The notes beneath the pieces are model-generated. The model was given only the letters and a program-made list of their open reading frames with translations, did not search any database and was not told the origin of the DNA. From Molanna angustata (taxonomy: Eukaryota > Arthropoda > Insecta > Trichoptera > Molannidae), in NCBI GenBank assembly GCA_963576475.1, contig OY754981.1, positions 21,807,642 through 21,871,641 of the forward strand: a stretch of DNA of 64,000 nt, written 5' to 3'. Of the stretch, positions 28,470 to 39,471 are shown piece by piece. A program made the position numbers and the translations under genes. The stretch's first letter is position 1; each line of letters opens with the position of its first letter.

Positions 28470-28690
28470 ATATACATACATACCATCACGCCATGTCCTT
28501 CATGGGGTAGGCAGAGAGAACCGAACGACACTTATTTCTATCTTGACACACATTCATCGCCTAGTCGACATTCATACATCGTCTTGTACGTCATGTTCGT
28601 CTGTTGTTCACGCTTCTAATCCGTCATTCAAAATACCGTTCACATGGACGTGCCATCCTTTCCTTGGGAGGCCCAAGGAAGGAATTCATT
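28470..28690 (-). pseudogene. RTE-like LINE fragment, copy 3
   Basis: ATACCATCACGCCATGTCCT, then GGTAGGCAGAGAGAACCGAA and, on the minus strand, a decayed version of the WHVHVNGILNDG region. Short and truncated at both ends. Confidence 0.6.
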
Positions 28691-29126
28691 GAATCGGTCA
28701 ATCGATATTTTCCATCAAATATATTTTATTCCATATATTACTTTTAGTATGAATGAGTTTATAAATAAATCTTATTCTCAACATGGAAACAACATAAATA
28801 AAATTGCATTAGCGTTTGACGTAGTTACCTATCTTTGGGTGAAAATGCGTCTTTATTATTAATTTATTGACAATATTGAATTCCAATTAAAAATATTTTG
28901 CAATCAAACCTAACGTCTGTTATAGACACACAATTGTGATAGTAAAATTCGATAAATAATCAAAATGTTTAAAAAGGATGAATCTCCATACACGTCACAG
29001 ATTTGAAGACTTTTTCAAAACAATTTTAAATTAAGGGGAACATAAATATTTTTTATGCCTATTGGATCGAATTAAACAACATTGTTTGGACGTCATATAT
29101 TTCATACAAGCATTAATTACTAAGTT
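28691..29126. other. AT-rich spacer
   Basis: Nothing identified. Confidence 0.5.
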
Positions 29127-29833
29127 AAGGCTAGCGTCCATAAAGGCGTAGCGGACGGATCGGACGGACCGCATCAGACGGAATTGTTTATGACAATGCG
29201 TCCACAGAGGCGCATCAATCATATTACCGACACAACTGTCATTTGGATTTGTTGACAAATTTCCATAAAAAATGCAAATACAAAATGATATTTTTTCGGT
29301 TTGGTAATCGCATGAACGGCTTTTACATGATTATATTCAATGAAAATAAGAACGAATTTAAAAAAATATATAGCCTTAATGCCAAATATCATCCAAAATC
29401 TTTCAGCCGTTTTGTTGCATCAAATGCATCCAAAGATATGAACTTATAATATTATTGAGATACTTCCACTATCTAACTACATAAACATAGTGAAAATGTT
29501 GAATACCCGTCTGAGGGAACGGTTAGGTCTGAAACCGGACGCAATTTCAATTTAAATAACGTGGTTTATTAAAACATAGTTTAGAAAACAAATTAAATGA
29601 AAATTTTCCTTAAAAAAGGCGATATGATATCAGCATAGAAAATACACATACAAAAATAACAGATGCGATCGGATTCTTGTCTTTCCGATTAACGGCGTCG
29701 ACATTCCGACGATCCGTTGCGCGCGCTCCATCCGCTGCCAATCAGTGGACGCACTTGTATGAATTCCTATACAAAGAATTCTATAATCCGTCTGATGCGC
29801 TTCGTCCGCTGCGCCTGTATTGACGCTAGCCTT
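29127..29833. mobile_element. DNA element with AAGGCTAGCGTC termini, about 0.7 kb
   Basis: AAGGCTAGCGTC at 29127-29138 is mirrored by GACGCTAGCCTT at 29822-29833. Further inward, TAGCGGACGGATCGGACGGA pairs loosely with the TCCGTCTGATGCGCTTCGTC side. Repeated GCGTCCAC/GTGGACGC words lie inside. There is no transposase frame and no clear target duplication. Its right end is 57 bp from exon A. Confidence 0.6.
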
Positions 29834-29889
29834 TTGCAAACCATTTGTAATGTTAGTGTGATTTTTATTGTAAAGTATTGATTGTTTAC

Positions 29890-30012
29890 CTAAGCCTACG
29901 TGTGCTTTGAGTCCACCCAAATTTCTCACCCTGAATAGTCCAGACTTTTTGAATGCGCAGTCCAGGGTGAATCCAAAATCGGAATTGAGCACGCAAGTCG
30001 CCTTCACGCGAC
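29890..30012 (-). CDS. Internal exon A (upstream partner of exon B)
   Basis: The acceptor AATTTTCCAG|GTCGCG and donor GGCTTAG|GTAAAC bound 123 bp with phase 1 at both ends. The peptide reads RVKATCVLNSDFGFTLDCAF, then KKSGLFRVRNLGGLKAHVGL. It joins exon B as ...AHVGLG|FSVGDELG. It has two cysteines 12 residues apart and alternating hydrophobics that suggest beta structure. I do not recognise the family. A preceding exon ending in phase 1, probably with a signal peptide, was not found between 30013 and the window end. Confidence 0.6.
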
Positions 30013-30253
30013 CTGGAAAATTACAAACCCCACTTTTAATTTCATAAATCTTTTTTTTTCATTAAAGATATTTTCATGATGGAGTGGTTTCTGGAGATGA
30101 TGTCTTCTTGGATGCAACAAATGTTATGATTTAATGAGTGATTGTGAATGAATTGTGAAATGAATATTTTGAAAAAATAATATAAATAAGTATTCCAATA
30201 AAATATTAAAACTGATTTTACTAATGATAAAGGCATATTTTTATCTCATACAG

Positions 30254-30477
30254 ATTCGCTGAAGACCGAGCTGAAAGGAGAGAGAAGTGAATCGCTTTGC
30301 TGCGAGCCAATCTCCAAGATTGAAACAGAAGAAGAAGAAATTTGTGGATTCAAACACCTTCTCAGAACAAAAAAAGATGAATGGATTCGACGGGATCTTT
30401 GTGGTTATAAATTATTACGGTCCAAATACTTGATTTCAAGTGGTATATCACAAGAGATTTGCATAGAAAAGCGTTAG
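30254..30477 (+). CDS. Unrecognised exon-like frame with stop (terminal exon or gene fragment)
   Basis: After a plausible acceptor (TTTTTATCTCATACAG|AT) the frame stays open for 73 codons to TAG at 30475-30477. It begins SLKTELKGERSESLCCEPIS, then has an acidic run (KIETEEEEI), and ends HLLRTKKDEWIRRDL ... SSGISQEICIEKR. It has no ATG of its own near the start. Composition is far less AT-driven than chance frames nearby. The alternating KxE and acidic pattern recalls linker regions of insect zinc-finger proteins, but no finger is present. It lies on the opposite strand from exon A, 241 bp away. It could be the last exon of an unseen plus-strand gene, or a duplicated or retrocopied fragment. 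Confidence 0.35.
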
Positions 30478-30714
30478 TTAGACTCTTAATTAGTTTTTGG
30501 TTTTGGTGATTTGTTTATGCAGGTTATATACACATATTAATATTTGTAAAGTTTATTTCAGTATTGATTTTTTTTCTATTTTTTAGTTTCTGTTCTTATA
30601 TTTTGTGTGTTGACATAAGTTAAGTTATTATGTGAAAGAGAGAATCTGTTCTAAACTGCTTTGCAGTTTGGCGGGAAAAAGTACCTACTTATTATTATTT
30701 TTTTATTAAAAAAT

Positions 30715-30993
30715 ACATTCATACTATCACGGCATAACTCACAATGTGGATACACCGACAGGTGTGAGGGTTTGCATTGCACTTAAAAAAATGAAGCACA
30801 TCACATGCGTGTATCTCCACAAACCAGCATCGTCGCACCTAAAAAGGCAACATTCAGAATGGGTTGAACCACATTTCTAAAGTTTTTAAAATGTTATTGT
30901 TGCCTGTAGTGTTTTCGATTACCCGGCTCTAAAGGGACACCCGTAAATGATTATAATATAAAAAAAAGTAGAAGCACTATTCTAAGCCGGTAT
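30715..30993 (-). repeat. Repeat D, copy 4
   Basis: TACTATCACGGCATAACTCA opens it. ACCGACAGGTGTGAGGGTTT, AAAAAGGCAACATTCAGAAT and GTAGAAGCACTATTCTAAGC follow, the last being the family's distal end. Confidence 0.65.
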
Positions 30994-31065
30994 TTAATAG
31001 CAAGTTATTCACATAAATTTAGATATAGGTACGTTAAATACAATTTACCTCGCTAAATAGATATG

Positions 31066-31130
31066 GTTGGTTGGAAGATTTTCCCATATGGCAATAAGCC
31101 CGCCATTGTGCACTTATAATAATTTTTTTG
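31066..31130 (+). repeat. LINE tail K
   Basis: GGTTGGTTGGAAGATTTTCC then ATATGGCAATAAGCCCGCCA. Confidence 0.6.
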
Positions 31131-31659
31131 CAAAACAAATAAATGTAAATAGATAACTTCCCTGTTGCAAACATAACCTTACTTTTTCTATGTTTCTTTC
31201 GAGAAAGATTTAAATCTTTGCACTACATTCATTTAAATTTAATTCAAAAACTATTCCATTATAATACCTTTTATTTAAACGTGACTACAGAACTTTATGA
31301 CATTTTTTATATTAGATAAAGCATTCAGATAAAAGAACTAATCAATTATTTTTTACGGAATTCAAAGTATATCCAAAATAAATTATTGTGTTACAAATTA
31401 ACGATAACTTGATTCGAATCAGAGTCCACTAAGTTGCCATTTCAACATATCAAACGATCAATCAACTCATTCAGTATTGAAATCTAGTCGATTAAGTTAT
31501 TTTTGTTTAAAATATCAACATCGACGATCTCACTATACTATCTCGCTTTAAGTTAGCCGTGAAACAGCAAACACCTTTCATTGTCATATTCATAATTTAC
31601 CCACAACTATTAATGAAAAGACTAGCATGTGCGACAAATTTATGTAATAATTATGATAT

Positions 31660-32048
31660 TGTGGCAGACCACTTCTAGAATCTTCTTTTGAGCGCGCGCC
31701 TTAGCGATAACAAGTACATATATTTGTTTATCGCTAGGCCGAGTTCATCGTCCGCGATGTCTAGCAAGTGACAATAAGCTTCAACAGGGTATGACAGTTC
31801 GATGAAATGATCTAGAAAGTTCGAGGAGATTGAACTTGCCACCCTTAGCACCGGAGCTATATAAGGGAGCGACACTTCGTCACTCGACCACCGGTCATCT
31901 CTCGACTTGGTACTTCACCATGCGAATACTCGGTCACTTCGACTCACTCGCTAACTCGCTCTTATACCAACTCATCGTGAGAAAGTTCCTTTGTTAGTTA
32001 TTTTATCGATTGTAAATTTACCTATAAGAAAACTGTTAATTATGATCA
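31660..32048 (+). mobile_element. Probable solo LTR, 389 bp
   Basis: Starts TGTGGCAGACC and ends ATGATCA. ATAT precedes it (31656-31659) and follows it (32049-32052), a 4-bp duplication as made by gypsy-type elements. Inside is TATATAAGG at about 31858-31867 with a GC-richer transcribed-looking stretch after it. No gag/pol flanks it. A cellular promoter is the main alternative. Confidence 0.5.
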
Positions 32049-32269
32049 ATATACTCATTGTAAGTTTGAACCTATTCTTTCTTTCTTCTCTCTAAACCAC
32101 TGTCCTTGTGTTTTTATTACAAATCATATCAAATCACTATGATTTGATATTAAACTGTTAACCACTTGGTTAATCAACCCACTTAATTGGGACATAGCAA
32201 ACACGCTTTAATATTGAAAACCAAAGTTGTGCTATTTTCGCAGTATTTAATGTCAGCAGTTAAGAAAAG

Positions 32270-33175
32270 AAAATCGTAAAATGTCTTCTTTATCCTCGCC
32301 ATGTCCCTTTATACAGGGTCAGCTTTCCTAACCAAGTGGCGCCAATAGTTTCTCTGCTACGTGTCCTCCTTTTTTAGACCCAGTTGCTTCATGTCCCTTT
32401 GGACATTCGTCTGCCAGGTGGTTTGGGGCCTTTCCCTCCCACTCCTTTCAGTAGGCATGGAAAGGCACTTCTTCACTACGTGTTCATCTTCCCTTCTCAT
32501 TATATGGCCAAACCATCTAAATCTGGCCTCTTTTACCTTCTCAGATATAGGTGCCACCTTAAAGCTCCCCCTGACGTACTCATTTTGGACCTTGTCTTTT
32601 AGTGTTACTCCTCCCGACCATCGTCTTTTTATTTTTTTTTTTTTAAATGAATATGTCCTTGTTTAACAAGTACATATACATCTTCCTACGTTCCCTAAAA
32701 TAAGCAAATAAATGCTTGTGCTTAGGTGAACGAAATCGGTCGAGGCAGATTTCGAACTCGCGACCACTGGATTACTAGCCCAGCGCGCTAACCGCTCTGC
32801 CACCGACCCATCTGAAGTTGGCCACACTTCGTCTGCCGTACAATAATGATGGTCTGATGACTGTTTTATAGACCTTTCCCTTGGTTTTAACATGTATTTT
32901 TGGGTCACACAAAACTCCGGTCAACGTTCGCCATTTTGTCCATCCTAATGCTGTTCTATGTGTTGTTCTAAGCGGACTTCGATAGAACCATCCTCGAATA
33001 TGACTGACCCTAGATACTTAGATATTTGCTGACCTTAGATACTTCAAGATATTCGCTTAATGTCCGTATTTATGGTAACGTCAGGGTTGGAGTTACAGAC
33101 CATATACTCTGTCTTAGTTCTGCTGATGCGTAGACAATGGTCTTTCTAGATCTTCTTATATCGTAAAATGTGATT
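32270..33175 (-). pseudogene. RTE-like LINE ORF2 fragment interrupted by a SINE
   Basis: On the minus strand, from right to left, one reads SRTKTEYMVCNSNPDVT, a frameshift, ISKYLGSVIFEDGSIE, then MLKPRERSIKQSSDHHYCTA. A SINE-A follows, then GGVTLKDKVQNEYVRGSFKV, EARFRWFGHIMRREDEHVVK and RPQTTWQTNVQRDMKQLG. This is the order (KTEYM, YLGS, GH..RR, W..D) of the post-catalytic region of ORF2. Stops and shifts show it is dead. Confidence 0.7.
32631..32812 (-). mobile_element. SINE-A, copy 4 (inside the LINE)
   Basis: The tail lies at the T-run at about 32631-32644. AGATTTCGAACTCGCGACCA is the box B complement, and GCGCGCTAACCGCTCTGCCA the box A complement. The LINE reading frame breaks exactly here and resumes on the other side. 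Confidence 0.8.
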
Positions 33176-35230
33176 TCTAAAAATTAAACTCTCCACAAGC
33201 CTGACAAAAACAGGCCGCTATGGTATTTTAATTATACTATGCAAATAAAGATAAACTATACCACACCCCTTTTATTTGCATATAAATATTCTGTTGGATC
33301 TACGTATTATAATAATATAAATATTATTTAAAATTTTAAATAATATCTAGCTTAGGTTTATTATGCCGTTCAGTGTTTTACGTGATCAATGAGAAAGTGA
33401 TTGTTTATTCGGTCAAGTAGTGATTTTATTGAAATAGAGCATGCGATTGTAATATTTGTATTGTTAGATATACAACTTAAAGTTAAAAGATATTGGCGCC
33501 TGGCACAATTTATTTAACCCTCCAATCACTTATAAATAATCATTATAATAGAATCAATTCATGCTTTCCAAGGTTTTATAATGCTGATATACATATTCAA
33601 TAATACATATCCTGAATATCGCAGGAATATATCGGCAATGACGCAGTGATATGAGGCATAGAATACCTAACTCCTCTATCCCTCCCCACTCCCCCCACTC
33701 CCCCCAATTCCTACATATCCCAATATATTTTGTATGTTTATTCTTTATGGTTTTCGCTGTTTTCGCTGTTTTTTTCTTGTATTTTATAAAACTTCTTTCT
33801 ATTTCTTACATATTAATATAAAACTTACTCTAATATTTACATAAAAAGTCTTTAGTTATTTTATTTGTATATTATTTAAAATGTAATCTCTGATGATATC
33901 GGAACTATTTTGGCAAATATTAAACTTTTATATCTGTCTTTTGTAATTTGTAAATTAATGTATGTTTCCCCTTAATTTACTTATTTATTTGGTTTATTTG
34001 GGACAATTACAGCATTATTAACAACTAATATGAACATAAAACAATGAGTCAAGGTAAACAAACAATCAAGGCCAAAAAATTGATCGTAAAACAAACAATC
34101 AAGGCCAAAAAAACTGTCCACAAAGTACGTATTTACAGTTGATTCTGAAAATTTTAAATTAAAATTATTTAAATAAATGAAATAAATACTATGTATTTTG
34201 TCCGTAAATACTTTGTAAATATCATCATGCTTACTTCATCCATAATAAATTCTTTATAAATTTATTATAGTTTATTTATTTATTTTTTTAAATTTATTTA
34301 TTTATTTAATTAATATTTTTACGGTTTATTATATGAATAAAAAGTAAAGTGGTTACACAACATGACTTTAAGTTATGAAAATAATTTAAAACAGATATTA
34401 ACTTTATATCTAGACCTGAATATAAAAAAATTACAATATCAACAAACATCAGTTAAAAACGGAAACATATCAAGAATTATTGAGATATAAAAAATAAATA
34501 AAAAAAAAATATAACTAAAATAAAAAAGATATAACTCTGCCGTTTCAAATTTCCACCACAATAGAAAAAACTTCGTAAATAATTTCAAAATACGTTTATT
34601 TTTTTACATTTGCCTAATTTTTATTTATAATATAATGACTCATTAATTTTCTGTTATATTTTCAGATAAGTTTATAAAAGTCAACCTAAAAAAACTTAAA
34701 ATTATATATACCTAGGTACCTACTATAACCACATTCGAACGTTAAAATCTCCTTCAATTACTTATTTTCAAGATAACGTATAATATAATTTTTCAAATAA
34801 ACTTAGTATCAGTTTTCTTAAAAAGTTTCTTCTGATTTATTTCATTCGTGCCAAGTACCTACTAATAAATATCTAATATTATGTGAGTCTCAATAATTGT
34901 CTTGTTTTCATTGCAGACAAATGTAGGTAAGGAGGCACACATATGTCCGTTATATTCTATTTAAAAAGCAAGTCAAAAGAGCAGGATATTAAGAGTAGTA
35001 CAACAGGTTTTTTGAAAAACGGTTTACTTTGTAGTAGACAGCTTACTAAGTATTACGTATCTATGTACCTAGTTGCAGAGTCAATATCAATACCACAAAA
35101 GGTTAGACATTAAATATTATAAATTACTATTGTTGACAGTAAATTAATATATGTACCTACTAGACAGAATATAAAACATTAAGAAAGAGATGTTTAGAAT
35201 GAATATGATTCTACCACTTTTGAAAGTATT
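33176..35230. other. AT-rich spacer
   Basis: No exon identified. A C-rich block at 33683-33710 and a local duplication of AACAAACAATCAAGGCCAAA (34057 and 34092) are the only structure I see. Confidence 0.5.
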
Positions 35231-35234
35231 TTAA

Positions 35235-35375
35235 AAATGTATAATTTTCGCCAAACATCTTGAACGAGCTTCCGGTTGCGCAGAGCGCAAATTTATGTAT
35301 TTTTGCTTCGTTGGTTTACGTGCAAATCGCCTCTCGTCTCGGCTAAAAGTCCAAGATGTCTGGCTACAACTCTAC
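35235..35375 (+). repeat. Repeat G, copy 3
   Basis: TATAATTTTCGCCAAACATC, CGGTTGCGCAGAGCGCAAAT and GGTTTACGTGCAAATCGCCT. The best-preserved G copy. Confidence 0.65.
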
Positions 35376-35655
35376 AATAAATACGAAAATTAATCTACTA
35401 GACAGAATATTAACATTTAGATAGAGATAGAGAGAATGAATAAGACTCAAAAGCGTACCTAACGAGTTTTTCAACGCGGTGGAGAAAAAATAGAACGTGT
35501 TCTATTTTTCAATGCGTCATGTATGGTTTTTCGTAAACAGAAATCTGTAAAATTATTCGTGTTGTGTTGACTTTGACGTTCGCGGTATCTTTTGTTTATT
35601 TGGCATCTCTCGATCAGACAGTAATGTTTTAAAACAAAAAAGTAAGGGTTCAAAA

Positions 35656-35691
35656 CAAAGACCTTATATACTAAAATATATAAGGTCTTTG
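35656..35691. repeat. Short hairpin
   Basis: CAAAGACCTTATATA pairs perfectly with TATATAAGGTCTTTG across a 6-nt loop. Confidence 0.7.
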
Positions 35692-35699
35692 GTTCAAAA

Positions 35700-36120
35700 G
35701 GAATCACGTCGTGTCCAATTCAAGTCAAATGCCGGCTAGTCAAAATGCAATGGCAAACGAATAAAACGAGAAAAACGCGGAACAAGCTTAAACTAAAATG
35801 TTGCTATTTTTCACATAAATAGCATTATTAATTTTTTCGTAATTGCAATAATAGAGGTCGCAAACAAAGAAGAAAATAATACTCGTGTAGGTAAAGCGAT
35901 GTTTTGAGTAACCGGTATTTTGGATGCTGTTTTAAGCGTTGAAAATCGCACCGCGTTAAAACGTTGTTCATGTAAAGTGCGTTTTAATACTTTTGAAAGT
36001 ATTTAAAAACAGTAATATAAATACGTAAATATATGTATTAGATCACATTTTCCATAGGAGTGCGCGATATAGGTATGCGAAAAATTGAAATGTTTAGGAC
36101 ATATAAATGAAGATGAATGG
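35700..36120. other. Spacer, nothing identified
   Basis: AT-rich. A few AAAACG/CGTTTT words, no gene seen. Confidence 0.4.
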
Positions 36121-36124
36121 TGAA

Positions 36125-36297
36125 GATGGGTGGTGGCAGAACGGTTAGCTCGCTGGATTAGTTATCCAGTTGTCGCGAGTTCGAATCCTGCCACGACCGA
36201 TTTCGTTCACATATAGCACAAGCGTATGCTTAATGTAGGAAATGTATGAGGATGTACATGTACTTGTTTCAAGGACACATTCATTTTTTAAAAAAAT
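36125..36297 (+). mobile_element. SINE-A, copy 5
   Basis: GATGGGTGGTGGCAGAACGG (box A), GCGAGTTCGAATCCTGCCAC (box B), then TTTCGTTCACATATAGCACA and an A-rich tail. Confidence 0.8.
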
Positions 36298-36661
36298 GTG
36301 CCGGATTAAAGATCCAGAGGTTGACCAAAGGGCAGATGGAGGGAAGTGGTGAGGCAGAATATGCCAAGCGACGGAGTTACCCCAGAAGACACAGAAAGCA
36401 GACAGTCATGTGGGACAATAATAATTGCCGAGGAAATGAAAAAGACGAGACTTTTTCTCTCTTCTCAATCCCAATCTTATGACTAATAAATCACATATGT
36501 TTATTGTTTATGCTTATCATGAATCATTATTATTTAAAATGTGCAATAATAAACCGTATTTGAGGTCTGTACAAGAGAATAAATTTTATATCGTATTTCA
36601 TCTCCGTTTATGGATATATAGCTTTCTTGTTTATAATTGCATGCTAGAAGTTCTCGGAGAA

Positions 36662-36830
36662 ATTGATTTGGGTTTTTCAGTGTCTAATACAATATGTATG
36701 TTTATCTCGATATATCAAGTGGATATAAAATGAATAAAATAATAATTAACAAATAATTACATGCTTGAGAGATTGATTTGGGTTTTTTCAATGTCTAATA
36801 CAATAGATTTATCTCGATATATCAAGTGTA
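36662..36830. repeat. Tandem duplication of about 110-bp period
   Basis: ATTGATTTGGGTTTTTCAGT through TATCTCGATATATCAAGTG at 36662-36723 is repeated with small changes at 36773-36829. Confidence 0.75.
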
Positions 36831-36945
36831 CATATATGTATAAATGACAGTAATAAGGATATATGGTAAATCTATATTAATTGCAATTTAATTTATAAAT
36901 AAATAAAATATATACAATAACATTTTTAGTAACCACGAGTTTGAG

Positions 36946-37080
36946 TGTTTTAGGTCGAACGTTTTCGAAGCTAACTGCTTCTTCCAAAACTTGTACGTCC
37001 GTAGTACTTATACATATAAGCTTGTCCGGAGGAAGAAGCGGTTAGCTTCGAAAAAGTTCGTACTAAAACATTCAAACAGG
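36946..37080. repeat. Foldback element with 47-nt arms
   Basis: GTTTGAGTGTTTTAGGTCGA ... CGAAGCTAACTGCTTCTTCC at the left is mirrored by GGAAGAAGCGGTTAGCTTCG ... CATTCAAAC at the right, about 88% paired. Confidence 0.75.
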
Positions 37081-37089
37081 TAATTAATA

Positions 37090-38130
37090 CAAAGTTTTTG
37101 TATATATTTTATTTATTTATAATTTGTAAAAAGTCCCACAAAGTAATAACAAAATCATATGAAGATATGTGATGTAATTGTAACTGACCGCACTGTAACT
37201 ATTTATAGATGTATTTTCGTATTAAAAAATGTATAATTACATCAGAATGAATCAAAACTTTTTATGATTTTATATTTTAACAAAAAAATATGAATAAGTA
37301 CCTATTAAATTAATGACGTAACCGATTTGAGTGAAAGTTGGATTGGATTGTTAAAATATATTTTATCATAAACTAAAAATCATCGCAACATTTCTCCAAA
37401 TATATGTAAATGTCAAAACTATAATTTACACATTTTTAAGAAGACATTTTGGAATTTAACAACACCTGCGTAAAAATAGCACCGATAATAATTAAATTAT
37501 GCAAATTAATAATGAAAATCAAAATTGAACGATTGATTAGAAAAATATTATAATTCAAACATTTTTATGCATGTTAGTTGTATGTGAATGAAATTAAAAA
37601 ATCTTCTAATGGTATAACACTTGGAAAACAATTAGAAATTATTATTTAATTTATTTATTTATTCTTCTTTTTGTACCTGCATAATAATAACATATTGGTA
37701 CCTATAGTATACACTGGCGAGCTTATTAGTATTATTATATGTATTTTTATTTATCGGTGAATAAAAAGAGCTTATTGGTATTATAATACATAATATATTT
37801 TATTTAACAGCAAAAAATATTTGTATCACATGCAACAAAATAATATAGGTATAATTGAATTCATTACATCTTTATATAAAAATCAGACTTTTTTTTCCTT
37901 GACAGCATTGCAATTTTTTTAGAGTTCACTGAACTCTTCTAATAATATATAGGTATATTTTATGTGATCATTCAGAATTTCGCAAGGGGCCGTTATTTAT
38001 CCCCACAAGAACAGTGCAATGCAAATGAGATGTTTTTTCATATCGTATTTTTTTATTATTAAAATGAATCAAAATAATTAATACATTAAAAATAATAAAA
38101 AAAATAATACAGTTAAAATAATATAAATAA
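37090..38130. other. AT-rich spacer
   Basis: No exon or repeat recognised. Confidence 0.5.
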
Positions 38131-38139
38131 ATTTGGATG

Positions 38140-38230
38140 ATTTATATAGCGCCGTTTTCGTGAATATCTCACCTCAAGGGCGCTATACTGTAAGTACATT
38201 TTTTCTTTTGTATAAACCATCTCACTAAGC
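38140..38230. repeat. CR1-like LINE 3' UTR fragment
   Basis: TATAGCGCCGTTTTCGTGAA and CACCTCAAGGGCGCTATACT match the 3' UTR at 4195-4306 and 50115. Confidence 0.55.
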
Positions 38231-38277
38231 TGAGCCTGTTCCGAGGTGAATAATGTAATTTTAAAAATAAGGTGCCA

Positions 38278-38436
38278 ACCTCCATGGTTCAGTTAATAAT
38301 ATATTTGATTCTTAAGCCAAAGGTCCCGGGTTCGATTCCCGGTGGAGACAATTTTTAATTGTTATTTCAGAATGGATCTGTAAGACGATAAACATCATAC
38401 GTTTCCAGAATGTGGCAACTAGTATTGCGGAATTCA
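38278..38436 (+). mobile_element. SINE-C, copy 1 (tRNA-derived)
   Basis: TCCATGGTTCAGTTAATAAT (decayed box A), CCCGGGTTCGATTCCCGG (box B), GTGGAGACAATTTTTAATTG, then CCAGAATGTGGCAACTAGTA. The second copy at 62971 is better preserved. The shared 3' body marks it as a SINE, not a tRNA gene. Confidence 0.7.
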
Positions 38437-38439
38437 ATT

Positions 38440-39430
38440 CATTTACCTAAATGATATCTACTCGAGTAATACTCTTGGGGTAGTTAGGATTATTATGTTG
38501 TATCACGAATCATGTATACATGCATTTGTTTTTAGTCGGTTATTAATCGAAAACGAGTCGGCAAGACGTGTATAAATACTAAATACCGTTGTAACATTAA
38601 CATAAATAGAGTAGGTAGGAGCTCAACAATACACAATCGTACATTAAAAAAAATAAACTATCAGCGTCAAATATTATAGAGTTCTTTTATTTAAGTAGTA
38701 ATTGTGTTGCTATTTCAATCGAGATTTTAGGGCAAGGTCAGAAAATTATAGGTAAAATACGTACGTAATGGAATAGGTGCGTAGTTCGCTATTACCCAAA
38801 AAATTAAGATCTGTATCGTAATTCAACAAATGAATCGATACGAAGATCTAACATTTTTTTCGTACAGATATTTTTGTATTGTATCGAATAATAATTTTAT
38901 TTTCGTACATATTTGATTGAGTTATTATATTTTGTTTTTAATCAAATCTAGGATCATAAAAAAGCTACCATATTCTTAACATAAAAGAATCTCGTCGTTA
39001 ACGACTTTAACACTGTAGAATTATTGTTCAATTACAAGGCCAAAATTAAGCATTTATGAAACACGTTCAGTGGGCATTATTTTCGTAAAGTACTTTCAAT
39101 ATTATTTATATTAATTAATAATAGATATCTAATATAACTGAAACTGATGTTGCGTGTCTGATAATCATCCATAAAACCGCAACATGACCATCAAAATTGA
39201 TCTTCAAATAACGAGTTTCGATTAGATTCGAGCGGCTCGCAATGGACGAAGAAAAAAAAGAACAATAATGATATAAATAAAATCTGAACGACTTCCTCCG
39301 CCCCTGGCAAGCACGTACATTGGTGCACTTGATGACCCACACTAACGTACTCAGGGAAAATATTTTTAATCAAGGATGCCCCAAAATGAATAAATAAATA
39401 AATTAATTAGTAAAAGAAAAACGATAGTAG
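38440..39430. other. AT-rich spacer
   Basis: No exon recognised. A 75-codon minus frame at 39115-39342 has no family features. Confidence 0.4.
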
Positions 39431-39439
39431 AGGGGTGGG

Positions 39440-39471
39440 GAGTGGATGTAAACTGAATTCAGTTTACATCC
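39440..39471. repeat. Perfect 32-bp palindrome
   Basis: GTGGATGTAAACTGAA and its exact complement meet at GAATTC with no loop. Confidence 0.85.
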
